A stretch of DNA of 64,000 bases from the NCBI GenBank assembly GCA_964604155.1, contig CAZRXY010000096.1, positions 12,839 to 76,838 on the forward strand. The letters are read 5' to 3'. The notes under the pieces were generated by a model. That model worked only from the letters and a program-made list of their open reading frames with translations. It did no database searches and had not been told where the DNA came from. The DNA is from Stygibacter sp964604155. Lineage in GTDB: Bacteria > Cloacimonadota > Cloacimonadia > Cloacimonadales > TCS61. Every line of letters starts with the position of its first letter. Positions within the stretch are counted from its first letter, which is position 1. This document shows, in pieces, positions 10,025-18,931 of this stretch. The translations under genes were made by a program, and so were the position numbers.

Positions 10025-10694
10025 CTAATTTCGCTCCTCCTTCATTATAGCATTCATAATAGATCAATTTGCCTCCCGAAAATTCTACCAGGCAATGATC
10101 ACTCTCATATACATTACTGAGCCCTATAAAATAATCTGCCTGATTCTCCCTATTTATATTGAACCTGAATCCCTGCAACGAAAGGTTCTCTAAATCACCC
10201 AGACTAAAAAATGATACAGTTTTTCCCCTGCGATTATTAAGAAAATGTATGCCCGCAGATAAAAATCTTATCGTTCCCCAATTGTCATAGAAACGCAACT
10301 CAATAGTATCCCGTGGTAAGTATCTATCAAGGTGATAAAAAACAAGCAGATTCGCCAGCAGGTGGTCTGTCCGCCTGCCAAACCCAGAGAGTATGTTTAT
10401 TCGCTCAGGATTCATCTCTGCCGCCAGCCGCAAAGCTTTTTCCATATCAGAGTGTTCCTGATCATGATCCAGGATGATCTTCGCAGAACCAAACGACCGC
10501 AGAATATCCGGCGGTGAAGAATCCAGATCCCCTGTGATAATATCAGGGATTATCCCTAATTTATGGCAGATGACGCTGCCACCATCTGCGGCTATCACTT
10601 TGCCCACACCCCGCATCGCCAAGGCGGTTGCCTCCCGCGAAGGCACTTCACCATTGGCGATTATGCAAATTATTCTGCTATTAATATCTTTCAT
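10014..10694 (-). CDS. Thiamine pyrophosphokinase
   Basis: The 226-residue protein has the thiamine pyrophosphokinase signature: ANGE near the N-terminus, AADGG, PDIITGDLDS, a DHDQEHSDMEKAL loop (usually DQ..TD..K), and GRRTDHLLANL. It transfers pyrophosphate from ATP to thiamine to make the cofactor thiamine diphosphate, in the cytoplasm. It is the first gene of the minus-strand run and overlaps selA by 11 nt, so translation of the two is probably coupled. The weak upstream site GGAATTGAAAG is the only ribosome-site candidate seen. Confidence 0.9.
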   Translation of the reverse strand: MKDINSRIICIIANGEVPSREATALAMRGVGKVIAADGGSVICHKLGIIPDIITGDLDSSPPDILRSFGSAKIILDHDQEHSDMEKALRLAAEMNPERINILSGFGRRTDHLLANLLVFYHLDRYLPRDTIELRFYDNWGTIRFLSAGIHFLNNRRGKTVSFFSLGDLENLSLQGFRFNINRENQADYFIGLSNVYESDHCLVEFSGGKLIYYECYNEGGAKLDES

Positions 10695-11219
10695 CTTTCA
10701 ATTCCATGTTACGGTTAACTTCAGCTTCTCTGCTATCTTGTCCAGAAAAATTAATTCCAGAATCCCTATTAAGGGAGTCATTACCTTTATTGACCGCTTT
10801 CCAGGTATTTTCCCGTATTTTTTAATCAACAGATTTAGTTAATCAGACATCCCCCGTTTTTCCAATTAGGATGATTAGTAGCTCATTGGTAATAAAGGAC
10901 TTACACAGGCTGCACCAGATAAATATAAAATTACCCTGAATGAGTAATAAAAATAGCCACAAGTGAATCCCGTGGAAAATGACAAACAAACGTCTCATCC
11001 CCGCCCAGCCGCTAAACCCGAACTAAAATAAGGTATATTCATTCAAAAATCATAATTCAAAATTCAACATTCATAATTATCCCCTCACCCGTTCACCGTG
11101 ATCTTTTGCCAAGCACAATTCGAATTTCAGGTGTATGAAAGATTGAGTACTTTATCATTGACAAAAAAACGATGGATAAAGTTTGATTTCAAAAAATTTA
11201 ATATGCAGGAGAAAAGTTT
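10695..11219. other. Divergent intergenic region
   Basis: The stretch separates the minus-strand run ending upstream at the thiamine pyrophosphokinase gene from the plus-strand tdh operon, so promoters in both directions are expected. It holds one copy of the ~57-bp dispersed repeat (10873-10929) and a low-complexity stretch of ATTCAAAATTCAACATTCA type at 11041-11080. A TTGACA hexamer at 11158-11163 could be a -35 box for tdh, but no good -10 follows at the normal distance. GCAGGAG before the tdh ATG is the ribosome site. I see no gene. Confidence 0.6.
10873..10929 (-). repeat. Dispersed ~57-bp intergenic repeat, copy 1
   Basis: Read on the minus strand it contains CAGCCTGTGTAAGTCC and ACCAATGAGCTA, matching the copies at 23558-23614, 40261-40317 and 56172-56228. 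The alignment was made by eye and shows roughly three quarters identity. Confidence 0.65.
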
Positions 11220-12170
11220 ATGCAGAAGATTTTAGTAACTGGCGGAGTTGGTCAGATCGGCTCGGAACTGGTGATGGAATTACGAAGAGTATATGGAGCA
11301 GCAAATGTGATCTGTGGCGTGAATAGAACCAAGCCGCAGGGAGAACTTAAGGAATCGGGTCCCTGTGAAATTGTAGATTGCACGAGGGCTCAGCAGGTTG
11401 CCGAAATAGTCCGGAAATATAAAGTGGATACCATCTATCATCTGGCGGCAATACTTTCAGCGGTAGCGGAAGCTCAGCCAAATCTTGCCTGGAATGTGAA
11501 TATAAACGCTCTATACAACGTGCTGGAAGTTGCCAGAGAAGAAAGTTGTGCCGTTTTTACTCCAAGCTCCATTGGTGCTTTTGGCTCTTCCACCCCGCTT
11601 GACAACACACCTCAGGACACTATTCAGAGACCTTCCACGATGTATGGCGTCACCAAGGTAGCTGGTGAATTATTGTGCGATTACTATTATAAACGCTTTG
11701 GCGTGGATACTCGCGGTGTACGCTATCCGGGCATTATTTCTAATGTCACACTTCCGGGTGGCGGGACTACAGATTATGCAGTAGAAATATATTATGAAGC
11801 GATAAGAAAGAAAAAATATACCTGTAATCTGCCGGCAGGCACTTTTTTGGATATGATGTATATGCCCGATGCCCTTAAGGCAGCAATAGACCTGATGGAA
11901 GCAGACCCTTCCAGATTAGTGCACCGCAATGCCTTTAACGTAACAGCTATGAGTTTTGACCCCGAAATTATTGCAGCCGAGATCAAAAAACATATTCCGG
12001 ATTTTATCATGGATTATAAGGTGGATAAGGTAAAAGAAGCTATTGCCAATAGTTGGCCCAATTCCATGGACGATAGTGCTGCCCGTGAAGAATGGGACTG
12101 GGAGCCGGAATATGATCTGGTATCAATGACAGAAGATATGCTCTCAGTTCTCAATCAGAAACTAAAATAA
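11220..12170 (+). CDS. tdh: Short-chain (UDP-galactose-epimerase-like) L-threonine 3-dehydrogenase
   Basis: The 316-residue extended SDR protein has the NAD loop GGVGQIGSEL, a catalytic Tyr-x3-Lys (YGVTK), SSIGAFG, and the family-typical RYPGIIS and GGGTTDYAVEIYYEA. The last two distinguish bacterial SDR-type threonine dehydrogenases from UDP-sugar epimerases. It oxidises threonine to 2-amino-3-ketobutyrate, which the kbl product two genes downstream would cleave. That neighbour supports the call strongly. The ribosome site is GCAGGAG before the ATG. acpS starts one nucleotide after the stop. Confidence 0.9.
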   Translation: MQKILVTGGVGQIGSELVMELRRVYGAANVICGVNRTKPQGELKESGPCEIVDCTRAQQVAEIVRKYKVDTIYHLAAILSAVAEAQPNLAWNVNINALYNVLEVAREESCAVFTPSSIGAFGSSTPLDNTPQDTIQRPSTMYGVTKVAGELLCDYYYKRFGVDTRGVRYPGIISNVTLPGGGTTDYAVEIYYEAIRKKKYTCNLPAGTFLDMMYMPDALKAAIDLMEADPSRLVHRNAFNVTAMSFDPEIIAAEIKKHIPDFIMDYKVDKVKEAIANSWPNSMDDSAAREEWDWEPEYDLVSMTEDMLSVLNQKLK

Positions 12171-12171
12171 A

Positions 12172-12543
12172 ATGATTATCGGAATCGGCACTGATATGAT
12201 CGAGGTCTTGCGCCTGGAAAAAAATATCGGCAAACCGCAATTCCTCAGCAAAGTTTTTACGGAGAGAGAATTGGAAATCTGTATGTCTAAGCAATCACGC
12301 CTGCAAAGCCTGGCTGCCCGATTTGCTGCCAAAGAAGCATTTATGAAAGCACTGGGCACCGGCTGGAGTGAAGGCATTTCTTTTTCCCAGATAGAAGTGA
12401 TCAATGATGAAAAAGGGGCACCCAGAATGATACTACACGGGAAATCACGGAGTTTTGCGGATCGATTGGGCGTGACTGATATTCACGTAACGCTCTCGCA
12501 TCTAAAAGAAATCGCTTTAGCAACTGTAATACTGGAAAAATAA
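12172..12543 (+). CDS. acpS: Holo-[acyl-carrier-protein] synthase
   Basis: The 123-residue protein matches AcpS throughout: IGIGTDMIEVLRL at the N-terminus (Asp metal ligand), FTERE, the RFAAKEAFMKALGTG core, and a C-terminal HVTLSH. It transfers 4'-phosphopantetheine from CoA to apo-ACP for fatty acid synthesis. It sits between tdh (1-nt gap) and kbl (17-nt gap). That is not its usual neighbourhood and is probably an operon of convenience, unless the oxoamine synthase uses acyl-ACP. Confidence 0.95.
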   Translation: MIIGIGTDMIEVLRLEKNIGKPQFLSKVFTERELEICMSKQSRLQSLAARFAAKEAFMKALGTGWSEGISFSQIEVINDEKGAPRMILHGKSRSFADRLGVTDIHVTLSHLKEIALATVILEK

Positions 12544-12560
12544 AATTAACGGAGGATATT

Positions 12561-13787
12561 ATGGCTTTAGAAAAACTTAACAAAGCCTTGCAGCTTGAAA
12601 TTGACGAATTATTTGAAAAAGGCACCGCAAAAGGTAAAGAGATGGTGATCACAGAAATCATCAAGCCGGCTGGAGACAAAGGGCCTCGCTACTTGATTGA
12701 TGGATACGGTGATAAGCAATTTATAAAAATGAATGCTAATTCATATCTAGGCTTGAGTATGCATCCCGAGATAATAGCTGCTGAAGAAACTGCTGCCCAC
12801 AAATATGGCGTCGGCCCCGGTGCTGTACGATTCATTAGTGGCACTCACTCACCACATATCGAGCTCGAAGAGAAGCTGGCAGAATTTCATGATAGAGAAG
12901 CCGCCATGATATTCTCTTCTGCCTATGTTACTTCCTTGGGAGTGATATTTCCCCTTACAACCAAAGAGACCGTTTTAGTCTCTGATGAGCTTAATCATAA
13001 CTGCATTATCCAGGCTATGAGATTATGCCGCCCGGCAGCAAAATTTATCTACAAGCATAATGATATGGAAGATCTCAGAGCTAAACTTGAAGAAGCTGCC
13101 GGCTTGGGGAAACGCTGCCTGGTTATCACTGACGGCATTTTCTCTATGAGAGGAGATCATTGCCCCTTTGATAAGCTTGTCCCGATCTGCCAGGAATTCC
13201 ACGATAAATTTGAAGAAGGCGTTATCTCTATAGCAGATGATTCTCACGGCGTGGGTGCATTCGGTGATACCGGACGTGGCACAGAAGAATACACTGCCAC
13301 CAAGGTAGATATCTTAATCGGCACTATGGGAAAAGCATATGGCGTTAATGGAGGTTATGTGGTTGCTTCCAAAACTGTCCTCGATTATTTGAGAGAAAAA
13401 GCTCCTATGTATATCTACAGTAATCCTATCACCTGCTCAGAAGCTGCCGCAGTGCTGAAAGTGCTGGAATTTGTGGATACACCCGCCGGCAGGAGCAGAA
13501 TAGCTCACTTAGCAAAAATGACCAGAAAATTTGAAAAAGGACTGATTGATCTGGGGTATGAAACTATCCCCGGACCCCATCCTGTAGTCCCTCTTATGGT
13601 TCGTGATACCGCAAAAACTGCAGATATGGTGAAATATCTTACGGCAAATGGAGTTCTTGGTACTGGCTTGAATTTTCCAGTAGTACCCAAAGGTGACGAA
13701 GAGATTCGCTTCCAGGTTAATGGCGATCATACAGAAGCAGATATTGATGCAGTGCTGGCAATTCTTAAAAACTACAAAAATCAATAA
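12561..13787 (+). CDS. kbl: Alpha-oxoamine synthase, probably 2-amino-3-ketobutyrate CoA ligase (glycine C-acetyltransferase)
   Basis: The 408-residue PLP enzyme of the alpha-oxoamine synthase family shows NSYLGLSMHPE, GPGAVRFISGTH, DDSHGVGAFGDTGRG and the Schiff-base lysine in GTMGKAYG. Kbl cleaves 2-amino-3-ketobutyrate with CoA to glycine and acetyl-CoA. The same fold also serves serine palmitoyltransferase, AONS and ALAS, so sequence alone leaves the acyl donor open, but tdh two genes upstream makes Kbl the best call. GGAGG lies 5 nt before the ATG. A strong hairpin follows the stop. Confidence 0.85.
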   Translation: MALEKLNKALQLEIDELFEKGTAKGKEMVITEIIKPAGDKGPRYLIDGYGDKQFIKMNANSYLGLSMHPEIIAAEETAAHKYGVGPGAVRFISGTHSPHIELEEKLAEFHDREAAMIFSSAYVTSLGVIFPLTTKETVLVSDELNHNCIIQAMRLCRPAAKFIYKHNDMEDLRAKLEEAAGLGKRCLVITDGIFSMRGDHCPFDKLVPICQEFHDKFEEGVISIADDSHGVGAFGDTGRGTEEYTATKVDILIGTMGKAYGVNGGYVVASKTVLDYLREKAPMYIYSNPITCSEAAAVLKVLEFVDTPAGRSRIAHLAKMTRKFEKGLIDLGYETIPGPHPVVPLMVRDTAKTADMVKYLTANGVLGTGLNFPVVPKGDEEIRFQVNGDHTEADIDAVLAILKNYKNQ

Positions 13788-13800
13788 TCTATTTATTATA

Positions 13801-13826
13801 GTCCCGCAGCTCATTTGCTGCGGGAC
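13801..13826 (+). terminator. Hairpin after kbl
   Basis: A perfect 10-bp stem (GTCCCGCAGC / GCTGCGGGAC) with a 6-nt loop begins 13 nt after the kbl stop. The run of T behind it is weak (ATTTGACTTT), and rsmI starts 12 nt later, so read-through or attenuation is possible. Confidence 0.7.
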
Positions 13827-13838
13827 ATTTGACTTTAT

Positions 13839-14654
13839 ATGACCGCCAAAGGGATCCTCTATTTAGTACCCACACCTATCGGAAATCTTTCCGATATCAC
13901 CTACCGGGCTGTGGAAACTCTTAAAAAGGTCGATTTCATCGGCGCTGAAGATACCCGTAAATCTGCTGTTCTTCTTAAATATTACGATATCGTTACACCG
14001 CAGATAAGTTATCATAAATTTAATGAAGCAAAACGAGCAGAAGAATTTGTGAAGCTAATCAGCCAGGGGAAAAATATCGCCATCATCTGCGATGCCGGCT
14101 CTCCCGGCATTAGCGATCCCTCGGCAATAATCGTACGGGCAGCACTATTGGCGCATATCAAAGTGGAAGCATTACCAGGTGCCACTGCCTTTATCCCCGG
14201 GCTCACTGCCTCTGGTCTTGATCCAGACCGTTTCTGCTTCCTGGGCTTCCTGCCTGAGAAAAAAAAAGCTGCTGAAGAACTTTTAACAGATATAGCCGAG
14301 ATGCCACTTACATTGATTTTTTATGTATCACCGCATGACCTGGAAAAATTTGCCCAAATACTCCTTAAATTCCTCGGGGATAGAACAGTATGCCTCGCTC
14401 GCGAAATATCTAAAATTTATGAGGAATATATTCACACAAACCTCAAAAATCTCACTAACGCAAATGATATCACTCTCAAAGGAGAATTTGTCGCTATTGT
14501 CAGCGGTAAACAAAAAAAGGAAGTTTCAGATGAAACCTTGCTGAGACAGATCGTAGCCCTCACCGAGAAGGGATTATCAAAACGTGAAATTATCAATACT
14601 ATCTCAACTAAGGAAAATATTTCGCCTAATAGAATTAAGAAAATTATCTATTAA
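13839..14654 (+). CDS. rsmI: 16S rRNA (cytidine(1402)-2'-O)-methyltransferase RsmI
   Basis: The 271-residue protein is an unmistakable RsmI: LYLVPTPIGNLSDITYRA, GAEDTRKS, ICDAGSPGISDP, EALPGATAFIPGLTASGL and FLGFLP. It 2'-O-methylates C1402 of 16S rRNA in the decoding centre. The short C-terminal helical tail (GLSKREIINTIS) is typical. No convincing Shine-Dalgarno precedes the ATG, which lies directly behind the kbl hairpin, so translation may depend on that local structure or on a leaderless transcript. Confidence 0.95.
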   Translation: MTAKGILYLVPTPIGNLSDITYRAVETLKKVDFIGAEDTRKSAVLLKYYDIVTPQISYHKFNEAKRAEEFVKLISQGKNIAIICDAGSPGISDPSAIIVRAALLAHIKVEALPGATAFIPGLTASGLDPDRFCFLGFLPEKKKAAEELLTDIAEMPLTLIFYVSPHDLEKFAQILLKFLGDRTVCLAREISKIYEEYIHTNLKNLTNANDITLKGEFVAIVSGKQKKEVSDETLLRQIVALTEKGLSKREIINTISTKENISPNRIKKIIY

Positions 14655-14657
14655 CTA

Positions 14658-14684
14658 ACGGAAGTTTATCTAAAAAATTTCCGT
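14658..14684. terminator. Hairpin between convergent rsmI and tricorn genes
   Basis: ACGGAAGTTT pairs with AAATTTCCGT (10 bp including one G-T) around a 7-nt loop, in the 29-nt gap between two converging genes. It is a likely bidirectional terminator. Confidence 0.5.
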
Positions 14685-17600
14685 CAGTCCTTGATTTCCT
14701 TGAATAATTCTTCTATTGCCCGTTTAAGCTGGACATCGTTATCGGTGATATAATCCTCCGGCGTCATTGGCACCAATATATCCGGCTGTGCACCACTGCC
14801 CTCCATATTCGTGTGATCCGTTTCCCACCACCCCGAAGAGGGCATCCTCATTGATGACCCGTCCATAAAATTGATATGACCCGTACCTATCACTGAACCC
14901 GATGTGGGCATCCCGATCACTTTCCCAAGTTTGAGATGCTTGAATAGTATAGGAAATATCTCCGCATCAGAATAAGAATCCTCGTCTATCAGTAAAACTA
15001 TGGGTTTTCCCCAGATATTTCGCGGCGTGGGATAGGGCACAGCATCGCTATAGCGTGATGATGACCAGCCATATTGTTTTTTTGTGAGCACTTCAAGAAT
15101 GTCGTCATGGGTATTACCACCTCCATTAAACCGCACATCTATGATCAAAGCTTCCTTACTAAAATTTATCCCGAATAACTCATCTTCAAATTTCTGATAG
15201 CTCCTGTGATCCATTCCTCGAATATGAGAATAAGCGATGCGACCCCCCGATAACGCATCCACCTGGGCGCGTCTTGTCTCCACCCAGTCTTCATACCAGA
15301 GATTATAATTCTCACCACTATTTATTCCTTTCACTTCCAGAATCCTTACACTGTCTCCCACATTGATTTCTAATTTTATCTTTTCACCGGTTTTATCCCT
15401 GAATAATTGATCAAAAGGCAGGTTTTTGCCGACTCCCACGCCATCAACACTCAAGAGTATATCACCTGGCTTAATATTGTGGTTTTTCGCCAGGCTCGAA
15501 CTGCGGTACAGCTTCTGAAAGCGGACGCCTTTGTCCGGGTATTCACTGAAATCAAAGGTAACACCAAGTTCTGCTTTTCGTACTACGCGCTGACCATTAT
15601 CTCTACGGGCATAAAAACCAGTATGTGAAGCATTTATCTCGCCAATCATCTCATCAATTATATTGCCCAGCATCTCAGGCTGATAGGCATGTCGCAGATA
15701 GGGCGAATACTTGCGGTATAGCTTTTCCCAATTAATACCATGCATATCAGGATCATAAAAACCACGCCCAAATCTCAACCATACCTGGTCGAATATATCC
15801 ATGTTTAGCTGGTGAAGGTTATACTTATAGGTAAATTTGTTCTCGATCTTTTCGGGTTTTGTGCCCTCAAGCGACATACTGTAAATTGAATTGCGGTTAT
15901 TGTAGTACCACTTTTTGTCGCGATTGCTCAGATTTTTTATATCTGCCCCCAGGTTTACTATAACTTCATCGTCTTCGCCATTATATTTCACCTTTCGCAA
16001 AGTAGTCTGTTCCTCGAAATTATTAATATAATAGACCATGTCCTCTGTGAGATGGACTACATAATTATAACCCTTTTCTGTGACAATACTCTCTGAACGC
16101 AGGTGAAGCCCGGCAAATTCAATAGTAAATCCTTCACCGGCAACAGGATCACCTTCAGCCTCATCGGCAGGCTCGTCACCCTTTTTTTTAGCTTTAGATA
16201 GTTTTTTATCTTCTCGGAGAATCTCCTGCCAGCCGTCTTCCTCTTCATAAAAATATTCATGCTTGGGATGTAAGTCAAGACGATAGATAGCTCCTGCCTT
16301 AGAATAAAAGGCACTCTTGCCGTCTTTACCCCAAACCGGCGTAGAAATCCAGGAAGTAGTCTTCTCTATTGTCCAGGAATTTTCACTTTCCAAATCAAAA
16401 ATCTTTAACTCCCTATTCCAGATACTATAGTCTGTCTCGGAATATAAATAGTAACGTCCACTCTCATCTAAAGCACCATAACCGGCTCCTTTAGCTAATG
16501 GTAATATCCTGAATTTATTTCCAGAACTATCCGATACGGCGATACTCGGCTGCCTCCTATCTTCTGTGGAAAAACTTAGCACCAGACGACCGCCTTGGTT
16601 CGCCATATATTCAATATATTTATCACGACCCCATTTAACCTCTTCTATCTCATTATGATTACGTATATCAAATTTATGAAGCCGGGGAGCTCCTTTCACC
16701 AGTCGCGTAAAAAAAATGGTCTTATTATCTCCCATTATAGCAATATCTTCAATTCCTTTTTGATCATAAGTGATCTGACGTACATCGCCACCCTTCACAG
16801 GCATGGCAAATAGATCAAATTTCCAGGAAAATACCAGCAGTTTCCCATCTGATGATACGTCAAATTTATCACCGCTGTTAGCATATTTCTCTTCCTGTAC
16901 CAGGCTGCCAATGATATCCTCCTTGATCATTATTTCCAATTTTTCTGCTTTCTTAACCCCAGGATCATATTTCCATATCTGATCAAAATATTCAAATACT
17001 ATTCGATCATTGTCATGTGCAATATCAAGATCCCGCAGCGACCACTCCTTAAAATTAGTTAGTTTCTTCTTAGTGCCAAAATCAAAATCGTCCACCTGAT
17101 ACAATTGAAATACTTCTCCATCTGACGCGCCAAAATATATCCTGTCACCCTGATAAGAAAACTGGGCATAACGCTCCGTGTAATCCGTGTCCGTAAGCCT
17201 ATGATAAACAGCCTGCTTTATATCATAAATCCAAAGATCACCATTAGCAGAACCGCTATATTTCTCGCGATAAGGATAACCTCGATGCGAAAATAATATC
17301 TTGTCACCACTCCTGTTCAAATTTGAAAATATCCCCGAATAAGATGCTATCTTTTCGTAGCTTCCATCCAGATACAAACGAAAATACTCATTTCTGTAAC
17401 GCTCCTGATAACGGGTTACCAAAAGACTCCTGCCGTCCGGATACCAGTCACACAGTACAAAATCATCTTTGCTCACTGCCTCGGCAATCCCACCATCAGA
17501 GGGTAGCATGTAGATGCTCTGATATCCCTCACGCGATGTCATATAAGCTATCAAGTTACCACCCGGCGAGTATTGAGGTGATGATATATTCTTATCCACC

Positions 17601-17776
17601 GAAGTTAAACTCCTCGCCGCACCACCAGCAAAATCAACCGACCATAATCTATCCAGATAAACAAAACAAACTTCTTCACCGGAAGGCGATATGGCAGGAT
17701 CATACATGAAACGCGGCTCAATGCCAAATAATGATTGCATGACCAGTAGCAGCATTATTATGAAGTACTTTCTCAT
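14684..17776 (-). CDS. Tricorn-like secreted protease (beta-propeller, PDZ, S41 peptidase)
   Basis: The ATG at 17776, with GAGGAAT before it, gives about 1030 residues and a signal peptide (MRKYFIIMLLLVMQSLFG). The first ~500 residues are beta-propeller repeats of the TolB/WD40-like PD40 type (SPGGNLIAYMTSREGYQSIY). A charged insert lies near 520-545. A PDZ domain (GDILLSVDGVGVGKNLPFD) precedes the S41 core (IIDVRFNGGGNTHDD). DEDSYSDAEIF carries the nucleophile Ser at about residue 936, where tricorn has GSDGD. Tricorn-family proteases degrade peptides. This one is predicted to act in the periplasm or at the surface. The length is close to archaeal tricorn. It appears to be a single-gene transcription unit. 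Confidence 0.92.
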   Translation of the reverse strand: MRKYFIIMLLLVMQSLFGIEPRFMYDPAISPSGEEVCFVYLDRLWSVDFAGGAARSLTSVDKNISSPQYSPGGNLIAYMTSREGYQSIYMLPSDGGIAEAVSKDDFVLCDWYPDGRSLLVTRYQERYRNEYFRLYLDGSYEKIASYSGIFSNLNRSGDKILFSHRGYPYREKYSGSANGDLWIYDIKQAVYHRLTDTDYTERYAQFSYQGDRIYFGASDGEVFQLYQVDDFDFGTKKKLTNFKEWSLRDLDIAHDNDRIVFEYFDQIWKYDPGVKKAEKLEIMIKEDIIGSLVQEEKYANSGDKFDVSSDGKLLVFSWKFDLFAMPVKGGDVRQITYDQKGIEDIAIMGDNKTIFFTRLVKGAPRLHKFDIRNHNEIEEVKWGRDKYIEYMANQGGRLVLSFSTEDRRQPSIAVSDSSGNKFRILPLAKGAGYGALDESGRYYLYSETDYSIWNRELKIFDLESENSWTIEKTTSWISTPVWGKDGKSAFYSKAGAIYRLDLHPKHEYFYEEEDGWQEILREDKKLSKAKKKGDEPADEAEGDPVAGEGFTIEFAGLHLRSESIVTEKGYNYVVHLTEDMVYYINNFEEQTTLRKVKYNGEDDEVIVNLGADIKNLSNRDKKWYYNNRNSIYSMSLEGTKPEKIENKFTYKYNLHQLNMDIFDQVWLRFGRGFYDPDMHGINWEKLYRKYSPYLRHAYQPEMLGNIIDEMIGEINASHTGFYARRDNGQRVVRKAELGVTFDFSEYPDKGVRFQKLYRSSSLAKNHNIKPGDILLSVDGVGVGKNLPFDQLFRDKTGEKIKLEINVGDSVRILEVKGINSGENYNLWYEDWVETRRAQVDALSGGRIAYSHIRGMDHRSYQKFEDELFGINFSKEALIIDVRFNGGGNTHDDILEVLTKKQYGWSSSRYSDAVPYPTPRNIWGKPIVLLIDEDSYSDAEIFPILFKHLKLGKVIGMPTSGSVIGTGHINFMDGSSMRMPSSGWWETDHTNMEGSGAQPDILVPMTPEDYITDNDVQLKRAIEELFKEIKD

Positions 17777-18101
17777 TCTATTCCTCAACTATATCTATTT
17801 TTTTTAGAAGCAAGTCTTATCTGACTGCCTGATTTGTAAAGCTATTAAAATATGAATGCTGATTTGATGATAGTGATATTATTAATTTCAAGCCAGTTAG
17901 CATAGACCATAAAAAAAATCTGCTCGTAAACTAATCTCCTGCTCAAAGCCGGATAACGCGCAAATAAGTGAAGTGTCTTCTCATACTCATAAAACATAAA
18001 TCCGTCTGCTCAATTCGGGCAGACGGCTTTGCTTTTCTCTAAATACTTGATACTGCAGTATCGATCTTTCCCCTGCAGATTTCATAACACCAAGCTGATT
18101 A
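17777..18101. other. Intergenic region
   Basis: The region lies upstream of the tricorn gene and downstream of the small basic gene, both on the minus strand. Apart from the terminator hairpin at 18002-18026 it is AT-rich sequence in which I see no gene. Confidence 0.5.
18002..18026 (-). terminator. Terminator of the small basic protein gene
   Basis: CCGTCTGC and GCAGACGG form a perfect 8-bp stem with a 9-nt loop, about 75 nt downstream of the minus-strand gene at 18102-18197. The minus-strand flank is ATTTATGTTTTATG, which is T-rich. Confidence 0.6.
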
Positions 18102-18197
18102 CTACTTCTTGGGGCTTTTCTTCTTCGGTGCAGGTTTTGTAGCCGGTGCTGAAGCTTTTGCTACGCCACCACTGGTCTTCTTTTTAGAATTTGCCAT
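18102..18197 (-). CDS. 31-residue Lys/Ala/Pro-rich basic protein
   Basis: The short frame begins MANSKKKTSGGVAKAS and ends PAPKKKSPKK, with ten Lys and no acidic residue. It is preceded by an almost perfect ribosome site (AAAGGAGG, 4 nt before the ATG) and followed by a clear hairpin terminator, so it looks like a real gene in spite of its length. The composition resembles the tails of histone H1-like or ribosome-associated basic proteins, which suggests nucleic-acid binding, but I recognise no family. It stands alone between the tricorn and histidine-kinase genes. Confidence 0.7.
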   Translation of the reverse strand: MANSKKKTSGGVAKASAPATKPAPKKKSPKK

Positions 18198-18931
18198 GTT
18201 TCCTCCTTTATTATTTATAAAATAATTATAATTCAAATTCTGTCAATAAATATCTTAAAATTTCTAATAAAAAAATTTCCTATATACGTTTTGTGATGGT
18301 AAATTAGAAAAACACCATGATATATAGGAATATATGATATTGGATATATTTTTATTGTAATTTAACAAGATTTCGTAAATAACTGTTTTAGACTAATAGA
18401 TATTTAACTACCATAAGATTATAATTATTGAGATATTAGAAATTTATAATCAAAATTTTCCCATCTCCATGTTTCGTAATGCAATCTTATAAATCAATAT
18501 TTTCGTGTCATCTAACACTATAATATATAGTGAATTATACCGCACAAAATCTTTTTCAGCATTTCTGTGCCCGGAGAATTGTGTCCTATTCAACTATATG
18601 GGTTGAGCTTAGAGAATTAGATACAAGATTTGATAAAACCTCAACGTATCAAGAACCCGCAGTCAATGGGCGTAGTTTCTGGATCTACCGGTTCCTTAAT
18701 TGCCGTGTGGCATCTGAACCACGCACATTTAAACTTGGGGTATGCAAAAAAAAATAAATCTTTACAAGATTAAGCGGAAATCTACAATCTGTTCGTGTTT
18801 ATCGGGTGGCAGAAGAATGAATTCTTCAGAGGGCATCCTGGAAGCAGGAGGAAAAACGCAGGTATGGATATGAACGGAACAGCGAGATTCTAAGAAAGGA
18901 GTTAATTAAAAAAGAATTAAAGCAGGGAGAT
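18198..18931. other. AT-rich intergenic region with a long inverted repeat
   Basis: It is very AT-rich. The ends CCTATATA (18279-18286) and TATATAGG (18321-18328), with an inner ATGGT / ACCAT pair, form a ~50-bp imperfect hairpin. A 75-codon plus-strand frame at 18530-18757 lacks a ribosome site and coding character and is not called. GGGAGAT just before 18932 is the ribosome site of the kinase gene. Confidence 0.5.
18218..18246 (-). promoter_or_regulatory. Candidate promoter of the small basic protein gene
   Basis: On the minus strand a consensus TTGACA (18246-18241) is followed after 16 nt by TATTTT (18224-18219), then AAAGGAGG and the ATG at 18197. A TATAAT also occurs, but only 10 nt from the TTGACA. 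The -10 assignment is weak. Confidence 0.35.

Noticed and set aside
18530..18757. 75-codon plus-strand frame before the histidine-kinase-like gene
   Set aside because: No ribosome site, no recognisable protein pattern and unusual composition in AT-rich spacer; taken as chance.
18812..18880. Short frames (18 and 9 codons) just upstream of the kinase at 18932, near an AGGAGG
   Set aside because: The AGGAGG is badly spaced for either start; no evidence of a leader peptide beyond chance.
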